A stretch of 64,000 bases of DNA from Pseudomonas fluorescens (GTDB taxonomy: Bacteria > Pseudomonadota > Gammaproteobacteria > Pseudomonadales > Pseudomonadaceae). This document shows, in pieces, positions 62,063-64,000 of the stretch. A program made the translations under genes and the position numbers. The notes below the pieces were generated by a model that saw nothing but the letters and a program-made list of their open reading frames with translations, was not told the DNA's origin and ran no database searches. Position 1 is the first letter of the stretch; each line of letters opens with the position of its first letter. The stretch is from positions 248,001-312,000 of the forward strand of contig NZ_CABVHU010000008.1 of the NCBI RefSeq assembly GCF_902497855.1. The letters are read 5' to 3'.

Positions 62063-63004
62063 TTAGATCCACCCACCCCACTGCAACAAAAAGATCCCGA
62101 TGTTGGTGGTGACCGCCGCCATCAAGGTGGTGATCACGATGATCGCGGCGGCCAGTTCATGATTGCCATTGGCCTGACGGGCCATGACAAAGCTGGCCGC
62201 GGCGGTCGGGCTGCCGAAGTACAGGAACAGAATCCCCAGCTCCGCACCGCGGAACCCCCAGAGCCAGGCTCCCAGCGTCGCCAGGATCGGCAGGCCAAGC
62301 ATCTTCACCAGGCTTGAACTCAGCGCCATCGAACCGCTTTTGCGCATCGCCGCCAGCGACAGCGTGCCGCCGATGCAGATCAGCGCCAAGGGCAAGGTGG
62401 TTTGCGCCAGGTACTGACCGGAGGTTTCCAGCCAACCCGGCAAGCCAATGTTGAAGTAAGCAAACGGCGCCGCCGCAAACACGCTGATGATCAGCGGGTT
62501 GATCATCACGCTTTTAAAGATGCTCCACGGGTCGGACTTGATCACCGGGCTGTACACCGCCAGCACGATGGTCGAAAGCGTGTTGTAGAGCAGGATCACC
62601 AGTGCCGCGAGAATCGCCCCGAGGGAAATTCCGTAATCGCCGTACATGCTCGCCGCCAGCGCCAGGCCGATGACACCGTTGTTACCGCGAAAGGCGCCCT
62701 GGGTGTAGATGCCCCGGTCGTCCCGTGGGCACTTCCAGATCGCCCAGCCCCAGGCGATGGCGAAACAGACCAGGGTGGCGATAGAGAAATAGATCAGCAG
62801 CGCCGGTTGCAGCGCGGCGTGCAGGTCGGCATGCAGGATGCCCAGGAATAACAGCGCCGGCATGGTGACGTTGAACACCAGGGCCGATGCGGTGTGGATG
62901 AAATTGTCGTTGATCCAGTCGATGCGCTTGAGCAGCACCCCCAGAAACAACATGGCAAACACCGGCGCGGTGATATTCAGGGTTTCGAGGAAGATAGCCA
63001 GCAT
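62063..63004 (-). CDS. AEC-family (auxin efflux carrier type) transporter
   Basis: 313 residues, about ten membrane helices with the AEC pattern (FAMLFLGVLLKRIDWIND; FRGNNGVIGLALAASMYGD; GTLSLAAMRKSG; GSPTAAASFVMARQ). Members export or import small carboxylates such as malate or malonate. Substrate unknown here. Convergent with the CMD gene, four bases apart. Confidence 0.88.
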   Translation of the reverse strand: MLAIFLETLNITAPVFAMLFLGVLLKRIDWINDNFIHTASALVFNVTMPALLFLGILHADLHAALQPALLIYFSIATLVCFAIAWGWAIWKCPRDDRGIYTQGAFRGNNGVIGLALAASMYGDYGISLGAILAALVILLYNTLSTIVLAVYSPVIKSDPWSIFKSVMINPLIISVFAAAPFAYFNIGLPGWLETSGQYLAQTTLPLALICIGGTLSLAAMRKSGSMALSSSLVKMLGLPILATLGAWLWGFRGAELGILFLYFGSPTAAASFVMARQANGNHELAAAIIVITTLMAAVTTNIGIFLLQWGGWI

Positions 63005-63078
63005 GCCGGGGGTAACCTTGGGTGGGCGTCGTTAGGGGGCTAATGATAAGCCACCTGGGACGTTGGCGTCTGGTAGAA

Positions 63079-63177
63079 CGCCTTCGCTGGCAAGCCCGCT
63101 CCTACAGGTCCGCGTCGTACGCATATTTTGTGCTCGACACAAATCCTGTAGGAGCTGGCTTGCCGGCGAAGCAGGCG
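63079..63177. repeat. REP doublet, CTGGC variant
   Basis: CGCCTTCGCTGGCAAGCCCG with CTCCTACAG, then the inverted CTGTAGGAGCTGGCTTGCCG with GCGAAG. The spacer starts GTCCGCGTCGTACG like that at 18236-18328. Confidence 0.9.
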
Positions 63178-63185
63178 ACTCGGTC

Positions 63186-64000
63186 TCAGGTGATCGGCGC
63201 CGGGTTGAACAACGTGATGTCGTTATGCAGCTTGTGCCGCTCCGCCCACGTCTGCTGCTTGCCGCTGGCCACATCCAGGTAGTAGTGGAACAACTCCCAC
63301 CCCAGTTCCTCGATCGAAGCCCGCCCGGTGGCAATCCGTCCGGCATCGATGTCGATCAGGTCCGGCCAGCGCTGCGCCAGTTCGGTCCGGGTCGATACCT
63401 TCACCACCGGCGCCATCGCCAAACCATAGGGCGTGCCGCGACCGGTGGTGAACACATGCAGGTTCATCCCCGCCGCCAGTTGCAAGGTGCCGCAGACAAA
63501 ATCACTGGCCGGTGTCGCACAGAAAATCAGCCCTTTGCGCTTGAAACGCTCCCCAGGGCCAAGCACCCCATTGATCGCGCTGCTGCCGGATTTGACGATC
63601 GAGCCCAACGACTTCTCGACAATGTTCGACAACCCGCCCTTCTTGTTGCCCGGCGTGGTGTTGGCACTGCGATCCGCTTCACCCTTGGCCAGGTAACGGT
63701 CGTACCAGTCCATTTCCCGCACCAGTTCCTGGGCCACCTCCTCGGTTTCGGCGCGGGACGTCAGCAGATAAATGGCGTCGCGGACTTCGGTGACTTCGGA
63801 AAACATCACCGTCGCGCCAGCCCGCAGCAACAGGTCCGAGGCATAACCCAGCGCCGGGTTGGCAGTGATCCCGGAAAATGCATCACTGCCGCCGCATTGC
63901 ATGCCAAGGATCAGCTCGGACGCCGGCACGGTTTCCCGGCGACGTTGATCGAGCTTCTTCAAACGGGCTTCGGCCAGTTCCATGATCTGCTCGATCATCT
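63186..64000 (-). CDS. garD: Galactarate dehydratase, 3' part (runs off the window)
   Basis: At least 270 residues of the C-terminal part; the start lies beyond the window end. UxaA/GarD family: MQCGGSDAFSGITANPALGY, ATVMFSEVTEVRDAIYLLTS, SANTTPGNKKGGLSNIVEKS, and the tail LHNDITLFNPAPIT, which matches GarD more than altronate dehydratase as I remember them. It dehydrates galactarate to 5-dehydro-4-deoxyglucarate. Partial by position only, no frame damage. Confidence 0.88.
   Translation of the reverse strand, partial: MIEQIMELAEARLKKLDQRRRETVPASELILGMQCGGSDAFSGITANPALGYASDLLLRAGATVMFSEVTEVRDAIYLLTSRAETEEVAQELVREMDWYDRYLAKGEADRSANTTPGNKKGGLSNIVEKSLGSIVKSGSSAINGVLGPGERFKRKGLIFCATPASDFVCGTLQLAAGMNLHVFTTGRGTPYGLAMAPVVKVSTRTELAQRWPDLIDIDAGRIATGRASIEELGWELFHYYLDVASGKQQTWAERHKLHNDITLFNPAPIT

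Noticed and set aside
63186..64000. Truncated galactarate dehydratase as a pseudogene
   Set aside because: The frame is open to the window edge and matches the C-terminal part of the family; truncation is from the window limit only.

Overview
The window is a 64 kb piece of a Pseudomonas chromosome, most likely from the P. fluorescens species complex. This rests on gene content and order: mlaFEDCB-ibaG-murA-hisGDC, kdsDC-lptCAB-rpoN-hpf-ptsN-rapZ-ptsO, fagA-fumC-orfX-sodA, and mreBCD-maf-rng-yhdP-nit-tldD. A fused cysNC, high GC with strong GC3 bias, and many REP doublets in the intergenic gaps agree. No rRNA, tRNA, CRISPR array, transposase or phage gene was seen.

Layout. 0-4.5 kb: glutathione peroxidase, slyD, a DUF3565 protein, pta and a PlsC-type acyltransferase. 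4.6-18 kb: an accessory locus, all on the minus strand. It holds a complete type I secretion system (TolC-like, ABC transporter with a C39-like domain, HlyD-like adaptor), two paralogous 181-residue exported proteins, a 241-residue exported protein of unknown function, and a giant (about 1830 aa) RTX protein with an S8 protease domain and a P domain. 18.4-21.2 kb: sulfate activation (cysNC, cysD). 21.4-23.5 kb: a Nif3-like protein and the periplasmic protease AlgW. 23.6-28.4 kb: hisC, hisD, hisG and murA. 28.4-31.8 kb: ibaG/bolA-like gene and the Mla (Ttg2) lipid transport operon. 32-39.2 kb, plus strand: KDO synthesis, LPS transport, sigma-54, and the nitrogen PTS with RapZ. 39.3-43 kb: a ZIP transporter and the iron-responsive fagA-fumC-orfX-sodA cluster. 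43-56.6 kb: pmbA, darP, tldD, a nitrilase-like hydrolase, yhdP, rng, maf and mreDCB. 56.9-60 kb: gatCAB. 60.2-64 kb: rlpA-like lipoprotein, CaCA antiporter, a carboxymuconolactone decarboxylase family protein, AEC transporter and the 3' part of galactarate dehydratase.

Most of the window is conserved core genome for envelope construction: peptidoglycan precursor, KDO and LPS export, phospholipid trafficking by Mla and YhdP, and cell shape by Mre. Two places stand out. The first is the RTX/S8 locus. Its substrate has Glu where S8 proteases carry the catalytic Asp, its N-terminal segment and the gene just upstream are visibly AT-rich, a decayed second copy of part of the RTX gene lies between the two paralogs, and a shared sequence motif precedes three of its transcription units. 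The second is a roughly 255-base sequence between hisG and hisD that folds on paper into a nearly perfect three-way junction with stems of 30, 20 and 18 pairs. Its mismatches are all G-U compatible only for the strand antisense to the his operon.

All assignments are by reading motifs and gene order; no database search was possible.
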